The notes: a model not told the origin generated them from the letters alone. A DNA stretch of 64,000 nt from Meloidogyne chitwoodi (GCA_015183035.1 JACZZP010000008.1:1240001-1304000), one strand, 5' to 3'. Shown: positions 1 through 14,574, counted from the first letter of the stretch. A program made the numbers and translations.

Positions 1-2265
1 ATAAATTAATTAATAAAAAATCTAAAAGACATTTAAATTTAATTGAAAGTGAACCAGAAGATGAAAATGAATTTTTAGCTCAATATCGGTTATTTTAAAT
101 AATTAATTAATTAATTAATTTTTTTTAGTCCAAAAAGAGAAGAAACTTATTCTTTAGCTGATTTTATTAAAAATAATAATAATTCATCATTATTACCAAT
201 TAATTCATTAAATCAACAAAATCGTAGAAAAAGATGTTGTTCTTCATCTATTAATTTAAATTCTGCTTTTGAAGATTCTGAGGATGGACAATATACAATT
301 GTGCCTAAAATGGAATGTGTTGAATTACCTGATGATTTATTAATTAATAATAATAATAAACAAAATAATAATAATAATAATATAATAATACAACAACAAT
401 CAAATAATAATAATAATAAATTAAATAATCAAATAATTTCTTCTCTTCATCAACGAATAAATAAATTAATTAATAGCAATAATAATAATAATTATTTAAA
501 TATTTTTTCAATTTCTAAAAATTATTTAACAACAAAATCTTTTTTTGAATGGAAACCCCAATTGTTGGGTGATAATCTTTTTTTAATTGATTTAAGTTCA
601 TTTTTGGAAATTAAAATATTAAATAATAATAATAATAATTTATTATTATTTGTTTTGGTTAGTTTATTTATTTATTTATTTTTAAATTAATTATTATTAA
701 AAAGATTATTAATAAATCAAATATATTTATTAATTCTTTAATTCCTTTGGATGAACAAAAATTACAAAATATATTTTTAAATAATCAAATTAATGATAAT
801 TTTGATGAAATAATTAAAAATTTATTAAAAATTGTTAAAGCAGACTTTACAGAGTAAATAAAAATATTTTTTTAAATAATTATTATTTAAAAAAAAGATG
901 GGAAATTAATCAAAAACATTTTCAATTATCTTCTTCTTTTGACAATTTACGTAGTATTTATCACTCTCCTCAACTTGCTTTAACTTCAAAACCATTATCT
1001 GTTCTTTCAATTTTAGAAATTCAAAAAGAAGAATTAAAAAATGATGAAAGTCAATTTGTTATTTGGAATAATAATGATCAAAATAATGTACAAAATAAAT
1101 TAATAAATAAATTAATTTAATTATTTTAAGGAAAATAATATTAATTTATCTGAAGAAGATGATGATGATTTTGAAATTATTAATATAATAAATGAATTAA
1201 ATAATAATAATAATAATCAACAATTATCTTCTACTTCATTATTTAATTGTTTTAATTGTCATTTAGAAGAAAATGAATATTTTTCATTAGCAATGATTAC
1301 TTCTTGTGGACATCGTTTTTGTCGTCAATGTTTAATAAATAATATAAAACAACAATTAATTAATAATAATAATAATAAATTAATTATTAATTGTCCGGTA
1401 TAATTAATTTTAATTAATTTATTTATTTTAATTTAATTTAAGCTTTGTAAAAGTCAATTTCCTCTTAATATTCTTATTTGGTTATTTCCTTTACAAATAG
1501 TTAATAATATTTGTTTATTATATTATATTAATAATAATAATAATATTATTAAATTAATTGAATGTTTTAATTGTAAAACTATTTTAAAAGAAGAAGAAGA
1601 AGAAAATAAAAATAAATTATTATTTAATCAAATTATTTGTATTCATTGTTCTATTTATTTTTGTAAAAATTGTGGAAAAGAACCTCATTGGCCTTTAAAT
1701 TGTTTACAATATAATAATTGGAATAATAAAAGATTAGCACAACCAACAGAAGAAGAAAATAATGGTTTTATTTAAATTATTTATTTATTTATTTATTTAA
1801 AAAAAGATATTATAATTCAAAAACAAATTACTGGACAATTTGTTGAATTATCTAATGAAGCTAGAACACGTCGAATGGATAAATGTTTGGCTTGGCAACT
1901 TGGAAAACATATTCGCCGTATTTTTTCTAATAAAGATTCTTCTATTGAAAAAAGATTTGGAATTTTACGAAAAACTGTAAAATATTTAAAAATTAATTAT
2001 ATTTCTAATATTTTAAAAGGCTTTACATATTCTTGAATATTCAACTATTTGGCTATATTTTAATAGACAACAACGTCCTCGTCCTGTTGGTTGGTCTCAA
2101 CTTAAATCTTTATTTGGAGCATTACGTGATCGTATTGAAAGTTTAGATAATGAATTACTCTTTTCTGGTTCTTTAACTGATTCTAAACAATTAATTTTAC
2201 GATTTGGTGATTTAGAACAATTAAATGAAAAATGCCTAGTCAAAATTGGAAATTTACTCAAATAA
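1..2265 (+). CDS. IBR/RING-type E3 ubiquitin ligase-like protein, 5' end outside the window
   Basis: The frame is open from base 3, so the gene starts upstream. Introns (about 100-128, 660-713, 857-897, 1089-1130, 1399-1440, 1765-1806) join into a protein rich in asparagine runs. Exon ~1131-1398 holds a RING-like cysteine/histidine cluster (CFNC, CGHRFC, RQC, then NCP and LCK across an intron). Exon ~1441-1764 holds an IBR-like cluster (CFNC, CIHC, FCKNCG, HWPLNC). This order is that of RBR ubiquitin ligases, which move ubiquitin from an E2 to substrates. I see no catalytic RING2 cysteine cluster after the IBR; the remaining ~150 residues look helical and have few cysteines. The stop is TAA at 2263. 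Whether it is an active ligase cannot be told from this. Confidence 0.7.
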
Positions 2266-3371
2266 ATAAAAAATTAAAAAAAATAGTAGTAAATAAATAA
2301 TTCGTTATTATTTCATTTTACTTTTAGAAAATTAAATTTAATATAATATTTGCTTATTTTTAGGCACTCTTTTGTAATTTTTTTTTTAATTTCTTAATTT
2401 AAAATTAAAAATCGAAAAAAAAGATATATTTTTTATTATTCGATTTTTAATTTTTTTAATGTTTTTCACTTTTTGCCTGCCTTTAATTTTGTATATATTT
2501 TTTAAAATAATTTTTAAAATTTAGCATTTTTAATATTTTAATAATTTTTTATTCATTTATGTCTTTTTTTTTTAAATCTTTCTTTTCTCTATAAAAATTA
2601 TAAAATAATAGAAAAAAAACTATTATAATGGAGAAAATCAAATAAAAATCTCATAATTTATAAAAAATCAAAAAAAAAAATAATAATAATTTTCCCCAAA
2701 TATTTTAGTAATTTCTCCAATTTAATTGCTAAATTCTTTTTTTTATTTTATCTTTTATAAAATAAAGAACAAATAAAAATCATTTTAAATGATTTTTTAA
2801 ATTAAAGCTTTTAATTAATTATTTTAATATTATCTTTTTTTTAGAAATTTAAATAAAATAATTTTTTAGAATTAAATAAATTTAATTAATATTTTTTATT
2901 TGCCTAATTTTTTTAAATTAAAAAGAAAATTTCAATTAACTTTTATTAATTTAAAAATTAGGCAAATAAAATAAAAACTTTTTTCTTCTTTTTGCTTGTA
3001 TCAAGTATATCTCTCTCTCTCTTTAAATAAATAAATAAATATACTTCAATAATTAATTAATTAATTTTCTTTTTATATAATTAAATAATGCCATTAGAAT
3101 AATTAAATTTAATTAATTTTAAAATTCCAAATTAATGTACTAATAAAATATTTAAAAAATGCCTTTCCTCAATAATTTTAATTAGAAAATAAAGACACAC
3201 AAACACTTATATTATATATTAAATTAATTTTGTAAAAATTAATATAATTGAATAAATATTTGCAACAATTTCTTTTTTTTAAATTAATTATTTTATTTAT
3301 TAAAATATTATTTTAAAAAATCTTAAAAATTAATTATTTATTAGAATTAATTAAAATAAAATAAATTTTTA
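2266..3371. other. A+T-rich spacer between convergent genes
   Basis: This lies between the 3' end of the IBR/RING gene and the 3' end of the acetyltransferase gene. It consists mainly of A and T runs with a short CT microsatellite near 3010. Apart from A+T hairpins (one listed separately) I see no gene. Confidence 0.7.
2894..2970. repeat. Inverted repeat (hairpin) of ~26-bp arms
   Basis: The left arm at 2894-2921 contains ATTTGCCTAATTTTTTTAAA. The right arm at 2945-2970 contains its near-exact reverse complement, including ATTAGGCAAATAAAA. It lies between two convergent genes. It could be a relic of a short foldback element or a 3'-end structure. Confidence 0.5.
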
Positions 3372-4307
3372 TTAAAAATTTTTAAATTGTTTAAATTCAA
3401 GAGTTATTCTATCTGTACCATCTTTACAATAAAATATTTGTTTTCCATTATTATCTTTCCATTCAGAATGAATAATTTCAAAAAGACGATTATATCCCAT
3501 TTTTTGAAATAACTTTTTTTAATTTAATTAAAAATTAAAAAAACAAACTTTTTGTGATTTAAAAGCACTAGCTTCAGTAACAAATCCTTGACAACCATAA
3601 TTTTTAATTTCTTCAATATTATAATTTAAAAGAGCTTCAGCAATTCCTCTTCTTTTATAATTATTACTTACTGAAAGTATTACCCATGAAGCTAAACAAT
3701 TTATTTTTAAAGGCACTAAATCCCAAATCTATTGAAAAATAGAAAAGAAAATTAAAATATATTTTTTATTTTTAATAATAATCAAAAATAAAGAAAAATT
3801 CTCAAAATTTTATAATTAAAAAAAAATCCTAATTATTTTATCCAAAATTACCTTTGATTCAACAGTATTTAAAATTTTATTAATTTTTTGAATATTTAAT
3901 GATTCTTTTAAATTATCTTCTTTTTTAAACATTAATTCATTATTATTTATTTGTTTATTATTTCTTTTAATAATTGAAGTTAATCTAATTGCTATTAATT
4001 TATTATTTTCATTTGGATCTTTGATTAAATAACTTAATTCTTTATTTAAACATGAAGAAACCAAATCTTTTAATTAAATTAATTAAATTAAAAATATTTA
4101 TTTAAATAAACTATTAAAGAATTTTTCAGATTCTAAACGTGTTAATCCCAAAGAAACATTTAATGGTTCACTAATAAGAAAATCATTAAAAATAAATTCT
4201 AAAATATCATTTAAATCTTCTTGTTTTGCTTTTTGAATATTAAATAAAGATAAAGGATTTATTGAATAAATATTTTCATTTATTTTTAAATAATTATTAT
4301 TATTCAT
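3372..4307 (-). CDS. GNAT-family N-acetyltransferase (arylalkylamine NAT-like)
   Basis: Reading leftwards, four exons are about 4307-4120, 4064-3853, 3730-3552 and 3509-3372, joined by GT-AG introns of 55-120 bp. The C-terminal half has the GNAT acetyl-CoA-binding motif A: a beta strand WVILSVSNNY followed by the KRRGIAEALL loop and helix (Q/R-x-x-G/A type). It then has an EASAFKSQ...LFQKMGY motif typical of nematode arylalkylamine-NAT-like proteins. The N terminus includes the usual D-x-x-x-(I/V)-L-x-F-x-x-x-F-x-x-x-EP segment (DILEFIFNDFLISEP). Family members acetylate amines with acetyl-CoA; the substrate cannot be told here. The stop (TAA) is at 3372-3374. About 210 residues is the usual length. 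Confidence 0.8.
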
Positions 4308-5500
4308 TATTTTAGTTTATTTAATTAAAATTAATAATAATAATTTTAAATAATTAATTAAAATTAATATTCAATTCCAAACATTTAAAGCAAATAAAAT
4401 CGTTAAAAATAATAATAGCCAATTAGAATTAATTTATTAATAAAATATTATTATTTTCCTTAGTAACAACTAAATTGGAATAAAAATATTATTTTAAATA
4501 AAAATAAATAATTTATTCTTCTGATAGATAAACAAAAATAAATAAATAATTTTAATAATATATTTCTCTCAAAAAGCTTTTGAAAAATGAAAAACAAATA
4601 AATAATTAATTTAAATATATTGTTAGTATTTAGAAGAAATAAATTTTATTAAATGTGTGAAATTAAAAAGAAAATAAAAAATGAAAATATGTAATATTTT
4701 TTAAAATAAAAAATATATAAAAAGCCATAATAAATAAATAAAATAGAAAAATATATAAAGCTAATTTTTAAGTGAGAACACCACAAACACACACACACTA
4801 ATTATATATTATTTATAAAAAGAATTTTGTTTGGCAAAAATATAATATAAACATATTCTTCTATATTTATTGACTAAAAATAATACTAGGAAATTAAATT
4901 TTCTAAAAATGCTTTAAAATTAAAATAAAGCTCTTAAATTTTAAAAAATATATTTTTAAATATTTTAATCAAATAAAATTAAAATAAAGAAAGAACAAAT
5001 AAAAATATTAAATACTTTTTATTTTTAATATTCCCTTTAAATTAGTCTCTAATAATTTAATAATCAATTAAAATTAGTCAACTGATAAAAATAATTAATT
5101 AATTAATTTTATTAAAAAAATATATAAACTACAAAAATTAATAATATTTATTTAAAAATATATAAAATAATACAAAAAATTAATATTTAAAATGAAGATT
5201 ATATTTTAAGTATAATTGAAGTGATTTTGGAATAATTTAAATAATAAAATAATTAATAAATGTTTTAAAATTATTTTTAGAGATTTTTAATATTTAATTA
5301 ATATAAAATGATTTTAAAAATATTTACAATTCTTTTTAAATAAAAATTAAATAATATATGTAAATTGATTGATATATTAAAACAAATATATAGTAAAATA
5401 TATTTAAAAATTATTATATTTTAATATTTTTCTCTTCTTTTTTTCTCATTTTTTATTTAATAAAGGTTTGATGAAAATAATTATTTAATAATTATTATTA
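4308..5500. other. A+T-rich intergenic region
   Basis: Upstream of the acetyltransferase and downstream of the GSKIP-domain gene, which are on the same strand. There are long A and T runs and a CA microsatellite near 4784. No gene or clear regulatory motif is seen. Confidence 0.6.
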
Positions 5501-6232
5501 TTATGAAGATGATGAAAATAAACTATTATTACTATTAGAAATTTCTTCTAAACTAGAAGAAGAAGAATATTCTGCTGAATTACAAAAATTCTTAAAAATA
5601 AAAAATAATATAAATAAATTAATTAATTAATTTATAAATTACATACTTTATAATTAATTTCTAATTTTTCATTTTTTAAATATTTTTGATATCCAGGGGA
5701 TATAAAATTCATTAATTCATTAAATGTATTATAATAATTTGTAAATAATTCCATTTTAGTAAAATCTCCATTCATACAATCTGTTTTAAGAGAAGTAATT
5801 CTCCAACCTTTACTTGTTAATTCTAAGCAATGTGTAAGACCTAAAATAATATTTTTATTTATTTATTTTTAATTTATTTATTTAAAAACCTTCAAGTGTT
5901 GTGAGATTAACAAAAATAAGTTCTGGTGTTCTTGGTAACTTAAAAAAATATTTTAATTATTTAAATATTAAATTAAATAATTAAAATTGTCAAAAATATA
6001 AAAGAGATTTAGTTTAATTATTTTATCTTATATAATAAAGAATATTTATTTATTATTTAAATAATTAAATTACCATTTCAGATACAGCAATATTTTCAAC
6101 AACAGAAGCAAATTGTTTAACAGCTATAAATGCTTCTAATTCCAAAGGGCTAATATTACAATCATCAAATGATTGTCTTTTTTGATAAATCACATCAAAA
6201 TATTTAACAGAAGAAGAAGAAGTTACTGACAT
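5501..6232 (-). CDS. GSKIP-domain (DUF727) protein
   Basis: Three coding blocks on the minus strand (about 6232-6076, 5940-5891, 5840-5650) plus a short serine-rich last exon (to 5501) encode about 155 residues. The middle carries the GSKIP-domain core: PRTPELIFVNLTTLEG, then HCLELTSKGWRI, then an FNELMNFISPGYQKYL helix. This matches the CLELT...LDTLSPAY pattern of human GSKIP, which binds glycogen synthase kinase 3 and the regulatory subunit of protein kinase A. The C terminus ends in a serine run. The start is the first methionine after stops at 6230-6232. Family membership is well supported; a link to kinase anchoring here is inference from the family. Confidence 0.72.
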
Positions 6233-7309
6233 AATTAATTGTTTTAAATATTTAAAAAATAATTTTTAATATTTTAAAAAAATAATTAAATAAAATTAAG
6301 TAAAATTATATAAATAAGTTTTTCATTTTTGTTTGTTAAAAATAATTTTTTTATGAAATAAAAAAAATAATTTAAAAGGTTAAAGACTAAAAATTATAAA
6401 AAAATATATATATAAATTTATTCCCCAATTTTTGTTAGTCAATTTAGCAAATTTAAAAAAGAAAAAAAGAAAAAGATAAGTAAAATAATAAATGTTTACA
6501 TAATTATATATTTTTAGAAATATTTATTTATTTGTTTAATCAAAATAAAATTTATTTTTTAAATTTTTATAAAATAATTAATTAATTATTTTTTAATTAG
6601 GTAATAGTTTTATCAATAAAAAATAATTATATTTCTCATTTTCATGAGAAAAATGTTTAAAAATTAATTTCTTTAAAAGTTATGATTTCTTAATTTTAAA
6701 AAAAATAATATTTGAAAAGAAAAATAAAAACAATTTTTTATTTTAATTATTGAAAAGAAAATTTTTTTAAATTTATTTTTGAAACAAAATTTTTTAAATT
6801 GATTAATATGAAAATAATATAAAATTATTTTATTTTATATAATTAATTAAAATAAGTAAATTATAATTTTAATAAATAAATGATCAAAAATAGAATTGAA
6901 GAGAGGAATTCCTTTAAATAAAATAAAAAATAATTATTAAATAAATTAATAAAAATAAAACTTAAATTACTTATTAAATAAATAAAATATATATACCACC
7001 TACCTATATTTATTTATTTTAATTTAGTTAGTGATAATAAAAAAGAGTCTATCCCTTTTCTTTGCACTTTTATTTCTCTCAAATTATAATAAAATTTTGT
7101 TCCTCATTTTTTATTGTTTATTAAAAATTAAAAAAAATATTTTTTTGGATTTATTTAAAATAATATTAATTTTTAAATTAAATTAAAATATTTATAAATT
7201 ATTATTAAAATTTAAAAAAAATAATATTAATTTAAGGAATGATTAAAATTTTAAATAAAAATTAATTTTGATGATATATTTAGGTAAATAAATATATAAA
7301 TTAAAAAAA

Positions 7310-7385
7310 ACGTGCTAATAAACTTAGCCTCACATGGTCTATCTCTTCTGGCTTCCCTTCCGGTATTTTTATTATTGACGTCATT
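7310..7385. promoter_or_regulatory. Less A+T-rich patch with a CRE-type palindrome
   Basis: This is the only stretch of mixed base composition in 3 kb. It contains TGACGTCA at 7376-7383, the full cAMP-response-element palindrome bound by bZIP factors of the CREB/ATF family. It lies ~1.1 kb upstream of the GSKIP-domain gene. An 8-bp match alone is weak evidence for function. Confidence 0.25.
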
Positions 7386-8390
7386 AAAAATTCTTTTTTC
7401 TTTCTTTTAATATATTTGTTTAAAATATTTATTTTGAAATAAAATAAATAGAAATTAGATATTATTTAAATAAAGTATTTTATTAAAAAATAATTATTTA
7501 TATCAATAATTGTAAAAATATAAATTTAAAAATATTTCTTTAAAATAACCTAAAAATATTCAGATAAGTAAATAAAAAAATATAAGAGAAATATGAGAAT
7601 ATAATTTAAAAATAATAATAATATTTATTGCTTTTTTAAAATTCTTTTTTTAGTTATATTTGCTTTATAAAATATGCAACAAAATATTATTTAAAAAAAT
7701 ATAAAACACATTTTTATTTAAAAATATAAAATATTTATTTAATATTTAAATTAATCTTTCTCTCTTTTTCTTACTATTTTACCTTATATTTTTTATAATT
7801 TACGTTATTTGTGTTATATTTTATATAAAAAAAGAATTTCGTAATTTTCAGTTTAGACGAAAATATTAAATCTAAAAAATGAGTAACCTATATTTAAATA
7901 TTAAAAAATATAAATATAATTTAAATATTTTTTACAATAAAAGAATATAATTAGAAAAAAAGATAAAAAATATCTAAATATTTTATTAAATATAATCTCT
8001 AAAAAATAAAAAAAATATTTTAGATTTTAAAGAAATAAATTTTTATTTAATTTTTAAACTTCTTTATTCTAATAAAAATATATTTTAATTATACCATTTA
8101 TTGTCATTAATTCTTTGTGTGTAAATATATTAAAGAAAATAAAATGCAGATGTTTTCACTTATTTTTTGCAAAAATAAAGCGCTTTTATATTAGCATTTG
8201 AGATACAAAAAAAGATATAAAAATAAAAGCAAAATAATTAAAAAAGGATGAAAACTACACTACTTTTTTTTAATTATTTTTTAATAAGAAGTAAAAGGTT
8301 TTTTTATTTTTACAAAATTTTTCTTTCTTTTTCAATGTAATAATAAATTGTAATAAATACTAAATTAAAATAAATAAATTGTACTTTTTA

Positions 8391-8419
8391 TTATACAAAA
8401 TAATAATTATTTTGTATAA
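8391..8419. repeat. 29-bp palindrome
   Basis: TTATACAAAA is followed by nine central bases and then TTTTGTATAA, a palindrome with only the centre unpaired. Made entirely of simple A+T sequence apart from two C/G positions, it may be chance or a cruciform-forming site. Confidence 0.4.
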
Positions 8420-9260
8420 ATTGTGAATTATTTAGAAATGAGAAAAATCTTTAAAATTATATTTTTTTGAATTTAATTAGATTAGAATATATTGAAATAA
8501 TTAAATTCTAAAATTATTTAAATATATTAATTAATATTAAAGTTTAAAGAACGAAGAGCACATGGAATGAATGATTTATAAAGAATAATAAATATCGGGG
8601 AATAACTAAATAAATAAATATAGGTATGTGAAAATTATAAAATATGAGACAAAATTATTTTTAATAGTGAAGATTATTTTGATGAGAAAATTTTTCAAAG
8701 ATAAATTAATTGAATGGAAAGACATTAGAAATAAAAATATTATCATAAATAATTATTATTGGGCTTTCATAATTTTTAATTCTTTTTAAAATATTTGATG
8801 TTTAAATAAATATTAAAGTTATTTAAAACACTAGAAGATTCCAAAAAACCCTAACATTTTGCCTTTAAACTTTAATTTTTTGTTGAAAACATTTTTTATT
8901 ATAAAACCTTTAGCTAATGAAAATTGTTTTCTTAATTTTGCCTTTTTATTAAGATTAAAAGCAAACACAGTGCTCTTTTATTTCTTTGTAAATTAATTCC
9001 TTAAAAGTTAATTAAAAATCACTGATTATGAAAATAAAATATTGTACTCTGAAAAGAAAGTCCAATGTCTAAAAATATATTTTTATTATTTTTACAATAA
9101 ATGCATGGTAAAAAATGTCTTATTCTTATTTTTATAATTTTTGCAAATAATTTAATATTATTAAAATAATTTAAAGTACTTCGATTATACAATTAATTTG
9201 CCTTTATTTTGAAAATGTATTAATTAATTATTATATTATTTTTCTAAAAGTTGATAAATT

Positions 9261-9772
9261 CCTAGTTGGCTATCTACCTTTACGCAAAGAACATTTGCAG
9301 TTTGCAAGCGCTCTTTGCATTTTTGGCGTTAGGAGAAATGCACGCTTATTTTTCCTTTTCCATTATAGTATTGCTTTTGGCACTTGGAAAGAAAAGAATA
9401 AAATAATTAATAATAAAGTCAAAAAATGTTTATTTTATAAATGATCAAAGATTATAAATTTGGGACAACATTCTCAAATATATTTCTAGAAGATCATCTT
9501 TTATGGGATTATAATGAAGGGATAAAAACCAGTAATAGGACAAATATTTAGGTACTTCAGTTTCTGTAATTGTCTCATCTGACGAACAATTCTGAATCTT
9601 AATCACTTAATTATTAATTAATTTTAATAATTTTATCCCTTTCTTTCCAAGTGCCAAAAGGTATATTATAACGGAGAAGGAAAATAAGCGTGCACTTCTC
9701 CTAACGCCAAAAATGCAAGAGAAGAAAAGAAAAGAGCGAATTCTCTTTGCGTACAGGTAGGACATCAACTGG
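9261..9772. mobile_element. Foldback element (MITE-like) with ~150-bp terminal inverted repeats
   Basis: The left arm (9261-~9412) begins CCTAGTTGGC and contains TTTACGCAAAGA, GCATTTTTGGCGTTAGGAGA, TGCACGCTTATTTT and TTTTGGCACTTGGAAAGAAA. The right arm (~9610-9772) carries the same blocks reverse-complemented in reverse order and ends CATCAACTGG. The centre (~9413-9609) is unrelated and has no open frame. No clear target-site duplication was found, so the superfamily is unassigned. Confidence 0.72.
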
Positions 9773-9839
9773 TTATTTACCCCACATATTGTTTAGATCA
9801 TTTTTTGGAATGAACGGATATACCACAGGTTGTTCCTGG

Positions 9840-9925
9840 TTGGGCTCAAGTATCGGGTCAGGTTTCGGGTCGAAAAAAAGGCCGGGTATCGGGTAACCCG
9901 GCGCAAACCCGATATACTAGCGCAC
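9840..9925. repeat. CGGGT/ACCCG word repeat
   Basis: This G+C-rich patch is built from repeated CGGGT words and their reverse complement ACCCG: ATCGGGTCAGGTTTCGGGTC, then GCCGGGTATCGGGTAACCCG and AAACCCGATA. Similar low-complexity word mosaics occur widely in eukaryotic genomes. No coding potential is seen. Confidence 0.6.
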
Positions 9926-10084
9926 GGATATAAAATTTTGAGACAGATATGGATATAGACCACGCTGATATATCTGGATATGAACACTGAACTTCGTATA
10001 AGTGAGTTAGTTATACATCATAATTTCCCCTTAATTCTGTTGGAAAAATGGAAAATTCATAATTTATAAAAAATATTTTGTTCT

Positions 10085-10190
10085 TGTAACTGGAACTGCT
10101 TTGGAACTAGTTCCGGAACTGGAACTATGAAAATAAAAAATGCAGTTCCGGAACTGGAACTAGTTCCGTAGAAATTTTGGAACTTTCCGA
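10085..10190. repeat. GGAAC/GTTCC word repeat
   Basis: It is made of the word GGAACT and its reverse complement AGTTCC, repeated about ten times in both orientations, e.g. GGAACTAGTTCCGGAACTGG at ~10101 and again at ~10148. The two halves form an inverted repeat around an A-rich spacer. It lies downstream of the cytochrome b5 reductase gene. Confidence 0.65.
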
Positions 10191-10501
10191 TCACTGCTTC
10201 CTACTCTAAATCAAATTTAATTTTTTCTTAATATTTATGCACTAAATAAATGTTCAAATGCTATACAAAAGCATTTGAATTAAACAAAAGTATAATATAT
10301 TGAAGCGTTTAAAAAAGTCATCGGGGTATATAATATTTCTTTATTTTATTTTAAATTTTTTTGAAATATCCAAATTATTTTTCTTGATTAATTTAAAAAA
10401 TTTAAGTAAATAAAGAAATGCAAAAATATATATTTAATGTTTTATTTATTCCTTAAAAAGCCATGTCCGAGGTGAGATTAAGTTAAAAACAGACAGAAAG
10501 C

Positions 10502-11975
10502 TCAGAAGACAAAACGATTTTCCACTGGGAAATTCAATTTGTCTAATGCCGGATTGCACGCATAATTGATCTTAAAAATTTATAAAATAAATTCTTAAAA
10601 ATCCAAACCATTGGTGGAGGGCCACACATAAAAACAGCAGAACCAACATTCTGAATGGGCAAATGTTCAGCAATCATTTGCTCATTAATAAATCCTTCCG
10701 AATAAATCCAGTGTTCGCCTGGAGAACGGTCAACTGTGTACCAAACAAGAAAACGAGTAGAATGTTCAGTGGCAAGAGAGTCCAATTCTTTTCTATGGAT
10801 GGATTTGAAAATTAAAAAAATAGACAAAATATTTAAATTTTAAAACAATCAAAAAAAAATTCTACAATTTAGAATAAAATTATATTTTTTATTTTCAAAA
10901 CTTTTCAAAAGACAGGACCAATAAATTTTTATTCTAAATATTACAAAATTAAAATACTTGAGCAAAATGTCAGCCTCAGTTTGATTGGCAAAAAGCAGAG
11001 AAATCTTCGTTGGGTCATCTGGATGTTTAAGTATTTCGCTAATTAACTGAAATAATTATTTAAAAATATTCTGCAAAAATAAAAATAATATTACTTGCAA
11101 CATTGGTGTTATTCCTGTCCCACCAGCAATTAATCCAATTTCGTCAAAATGCCGGGGAACTGACGGTCCTTTCTTTGTTGCTTTAATTGCAAAATTCCCA
11201 TTTCCTTTGTAAAAAATTAAACCATTTGGCCCACGAAAGTCAAGAGAGTCACCTAAAATCAAAAATTTAAATGTTTTTTTTAGTTTTTAACCAATTTTGA
11301 GACTATCCATGTGTTGAGACATTTTTCCCCCATCAGGAAATTTTGGATGTACATTACGATGATATACCTATAAAATTTGAATTATTATAAAGAATATTAA
11401 ATTACCTTAATTATAAACTCAACAAAACCTTTCTCATCATCGCTAGTCACTGGAGTATAAGGCCGAATAACAATTTTTTCGTCAACCTATTTATTTAATT
11501 ATAAAATATTTTTTAAATACTTATGATATTTTTTAACCTTAGCGCTAACATAAATAAACTGTCCAATCGGTAGTCCAAGGATGTGATTCTCGCTAGGCAA
11601 TGCAAAACGAAAACGTCTAAAATTGATTGAAGTTTCAAAATGAATATAAGTTAATTGAGTTCACATTGAAATAAAAAAAGATTTTACTTTATCCATATAA
11701 GAATAATTTTATATAATTTTATTTTTCTATTCAAAAACCGAATATATGAGTAATCAATTTTACCTCGTGTCATGAGAAACATCTTCCTTTCCGATCAATT
11801 TTAATGCGTACTTCTCTTCAGGATTCTCCAATGTTATCAACCCTTTGGTAGTCTGACGGCCATCACAATATTTACACTTGCGAAAAAAATAAATCACTGC
11901 CAATGTGCATATTGTAACGCCTGAGATTACTACAACTTGATTAAGTGAAATGTCATTAACGCTTCGTAGCTTCAT
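10502..11975 (-). CDS. NADH-cytochrome b5 reductase
   Basis: Eight exons on the minus strand encode ~315 residues, close to CYB5R3. A membrane anchor ([18 protein letters not shown]) near residues 15-33 precedes the FAD-binding part ([38 protein letters not shown]) and the NADH-binding part ([34 protein letters not shown]). The last exon is joined by a 39-bp intron to [14 protein letters not shown]...FVF, the family's usual end. It passes electrons from NADH to cytochrome b5 for fatty-acid desaturation and sterol synthesis, on ER or outer mitochondrial membranes. It lies ~800 bp downstream of eRF1 on the same strand; from memory the C. elegans homologues (T05H4.5 and T05H4.6) are also neighbours. 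The start at 11975 is the only methionine before the anchor. Confidence 0.93.
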
Positions 11976-12776
11976 TTGTTAACTGAATTTTTAATTTATA
12001 AGATTATTAATTATTTGTATATTTTATTAAATTATTTTTATTTTTTCGAGCCAAAAAATAAAAACCAACTCTTAGATGCACCCATATTAAATAAAAAATA
12101 AAACGAAAAATTTGTTTAAAGTTAACTTAAAAAATAAAATAACGAACAAATAAAAGAGTTGCTCTTTACAAAAATGGGACCACCCAATGAAAAAGGGAAA
12201 AAAATATTTACAAAAAGAAAAGTTAATTTATTAAAAAGTAAAGAAATGTATTCAATCAGTAAACAAAATAATAATATGGTTCAAATGTCCATAATTTAAA
12301 AATAAAAATTTTTTATCGAAATCTTTTATTAAAAAACCAATTAACAAACAACAATGCGAAGCATGAAATTATTGATTTGTCTTTTTTATGATAATAATAA
12401 TAATGACAAATTTAATGAGGAAAAATAAATAATTAAAATATTTATTTTAATAAAAAGGAACTAAAGATGCATAAAAAAAGTATAGGGATTTGGCTAAAAG
12501 ATTTGTTTTTGTTGGTGTATTATTCTTATCGTTAAAGAAAAATTAATAAATAAAGACAAAGATCTTTAGAAAATAAAGATATAAATATTTTTTATATTTA
12601 ATAAAATTTAACCAACAAATTAATGCACCAAAACAAGATTATCCTAGAATAATTATTTAAACAAATCAGAAAAAGCCGACAATGTGTAATTTCTTAAACA
12701 ATAATTTTTTGTTCTGTAGATTTTGAGCGAATTTTCAAAACCACAAAAATTGATTTTCTTCATCGGGAATTAATAA
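11976..12776. other. Intergenic region between eRF1 and cytochrome b5 reductase
   Basis: The two flanking genes are on the minus strand. The stretch has an A+T-rich 3'-UTR-like part. I see no gene, no SL-type sequence and no strong repeat. The 800-bp gap is longer than in most nematode operons. Confidence 0.55.
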
Positions 12777-14457
<1,681 letters not shown>

Positions 14458-14574
14458 TATTGTTAATATATAATAAAACGATTCGAAAAATCTTTAAAAT
14501 AAACTGTTATTAAATTAGTTAAGAACATATAGAGTAAAAATTATTCGCACTTAGCTTTGTTTCGGTGAAAGGAC

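Larger units (their letters stand above)
6233..9260. other. 3-kb A+T-rich intergenic region
   Basis: No open coding pattern with conserved residues is seen on either strand. The stretch is mostly A/T runs, with a less A+T-rich patch at 7310-7385 and a near-perfect 29-bp palindrome at 8391-8419. It may hold the promoter of the GSKIP-domain gene (start 6232), but no TATA or other core element stands out against the background. Confidence 0.6.

Noticed and set aside
301..690. Asn-rich open frame as an independent gene
   Set aside because: It is an internal exon of the IBR/RING gene; the frame continues upstream and downstream through introns.
3000..3050. CT and ATAA short tandem runs as a CRISPR-like or satellite array
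   Set aside because: They are simple microsatellites of a few units with no spacers.
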